From: Chloroflexota bacterium
Lineage (GTDB): Bacteria > Chloroflexota > Anaerolineae > Promineifilales > Promineifilaceae
DNA: 6,145 bases
Direction: 5' to 3'
Assembly (NCBI GenBank): GCA_020353135.1
Contig: CP070688.1
Location: 2,789,566-2,795,710, forward strand
Shown here: in pieces, positions 5,422 to 6,145 of the stretch
Layout of the letters: each line of letters begins with the position of its first letter
Position numbering within the stretch: the first letter of the stretch is position 1
Notes under the pieces: model-generated
Told to the model about the DNA's origin: nothing
Databases searched by the model: none
Seen by the model: only the letters and a program-made list of their open reading frames with translations
Program-made: the position numbers and the translations under genes

Positions 5422-6145
5422 TCAGTCGCCAACGAAGTCCCGATGAGCCATAGGCAGCAGTACGATGGCGTCGAAGTGCCGCTGAAGGGCACCCACATGG
5501 ATTTCGCCGGAGGTGTTGATAGGGATCCTACTCTTGCTTAGCAATGGGTCATCTAGCGGCAGAAACACGATTTGTCCAGGCCAGATCCCGTTCATTACCC
5601 GCAGGATTTCATTTTTCGGCGATGCCGCCAGGTCAAAGTCCGGGATCCCGCTTCCCGGAGTGGCAATGACAGACGCGGCCGCGACATTCAGGGCGATTAC
5701 GGATCCGCCGGTGACTTCGCTATTGTGAACCAGGTAGTCTCCCAACCACTCAATCTCGTCGCCCCACAACTGTTCCTTCTGGACATGGGTGACGCCAATG
5801 TTAATCAAGGTTCCGTGAGGCTTGCTGCCGATCCTGCGGTCAACCAGCCATTTGATGGCCTCTTCGCGTAGACGAACCGATTCTTCGTAGTCGCTCTCCC
5901 TGATGGCGCGAATAGTGACGCTTTTCAGCTCGACCTCGACCATCTCGACGACAGTGCTGTACCAATCTTCGCCCCAGGAGGCGATGAGCTTAGACCGGCC
6001 GGCCTCCAGCTGCGATGCTAACGCCTCGAGCTGGAGGTGGTGGCTTTCGTAGGTATCGTGGTCGCCTTGCAGGAACAGTGAAATCGGACCTGGATCCGGC
6101 AACTGTTGGGCCAACATGGCCAATACGGCCACCCATGATTCCGTG
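5422..6145 (-). CDS. hypothetical protein, C-terminal part (5' end outside window), possibly EreA/ChaN-like fold
   Basis: Read on the minus strand, the frame is open from the window edge to TGA at 5424-5422, giving 240 visible residues. GTG at 6132 is internal, since the frame continues upstream (TESWV). Features seen: a helical first part with FLQGDHDTYESHHLQLEALA, a central helix with many acidic residues and arginines (RAIRESDYEESVRLREEAIK), then GTLINIGVTHVQKEQLWG, WLGDYLVHNSEVTGGSV, and a final FDAIVLLPMAHRDFVGD. A hydrophobic strand ending in G-x-T-H followed by a W-L-G-D-Y-L helix recalls the pattern in erythromycin-esterase-like and ChaN-like proteins, and the last strand (FDAIVLLP) fits too. 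The resemblance is weak and from memory, so the function is left open. No signal peptide or membrane helix is visible in this part. It converges on the SHOCT operon, and its own upstream region is outside the window. Confidence 0.75.
   Translation of the reverse strand, partial: TESWVAVLAMLAQQLPDPGPISLFLQGDHDTYESHHLQLEALASQLEAGRSKLIASWGEDWYSTVVEMVEVELKSVTIRAIRESDYEESVRLREEAIKWLVDRRIGSKPHGTLINIGVTHVQKEQLWGDEIEWLGDYLVHNSEVTGGSVIALNVAAASVIATPGSGIPDFDLAASPKNEILRVMNGIWPGQIVFLPLDDPLLSKSRIPINTSGEIHVGALQRHFDAIVLLPMAHRDFVGD

Noticed and set aside
5513..5871. Plus-strand open frames opposite the minus-strand gene
   Set aside because: They have no ribosome-binding site and poor composition; the minus-strand frame is longer, open to the window edge and shows regular secondary-structure patterns.

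Overview
The window looks like a stretch of bacterial chromosome of fairly high GC content, with compact gene spacing, Shine-Dalgarno starts and intrinsic terminators. Nothing fixes the taxon. The mix of SulP-type transporters, SHOCT-tail membrane proteins and a bacterial arginine-methyltransferase-like enzyme would suit an environmental lineage such as Chloroflexota, but that is a guess. I see no rRNA, tRNA, CRISPR array, insertion sequence or origin.

Layout. Positions 1-1029 (+) hold the C-terminal part of a SulP anion transporter cut by the window edge. Positions 1030-1192 hold two short hydrophobic reading frames that may be a broken small membrane-protein gene. Positions 1193-2911 (+) hold a complete second SulP transporter with a STAS tail. 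Positions 2859-3162 hold what reads as the frameshifted end of a third STAS domain, a gene remnant overlapping the end of the second transporter. Positions 3152-4303 (+) encode a protein resembling protein arginine methyltransferases (PRMT), with both glutamates of the double-E loop and a C-terminal PqqD-like segment. A 19-bp hairpin spans its stop codon. Positions 4391-4801 and 4844-5311 (+) are a probable two-gene operon of small membrane proteins ending in SHOCT domains. The first starts with an RGG tripeptide and carries ten consecutive arginines. An intrinsic terminator follows at 5378-5408. Positions 5422-6145 (-) are the C-terminal part of a convergent gene, weakly suggestive of the EreA/ChaN-like fold.

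How the genes relate. The first half is a SulP locus that has undergone duplication and decay: two related transporters plus a STAS remnant. Both STAS domains replace the usual Asp-Ser of the phosphorylatable loop with Gly-Ser. The second half places a PRMT-like enzyme directly upstream of a protein whose N-terminus is rich in arginine and contains RGG. This suggests, as inference only, an enzyme-substrate pair: a possible bacterial arginine-methylation module acting on a small membrane protein. The hairpin between them argues for separate transcription, and arginine-rich SHOCT proteins probably also occur elsewhere without such an enzyme, so the link is a hypothesis.
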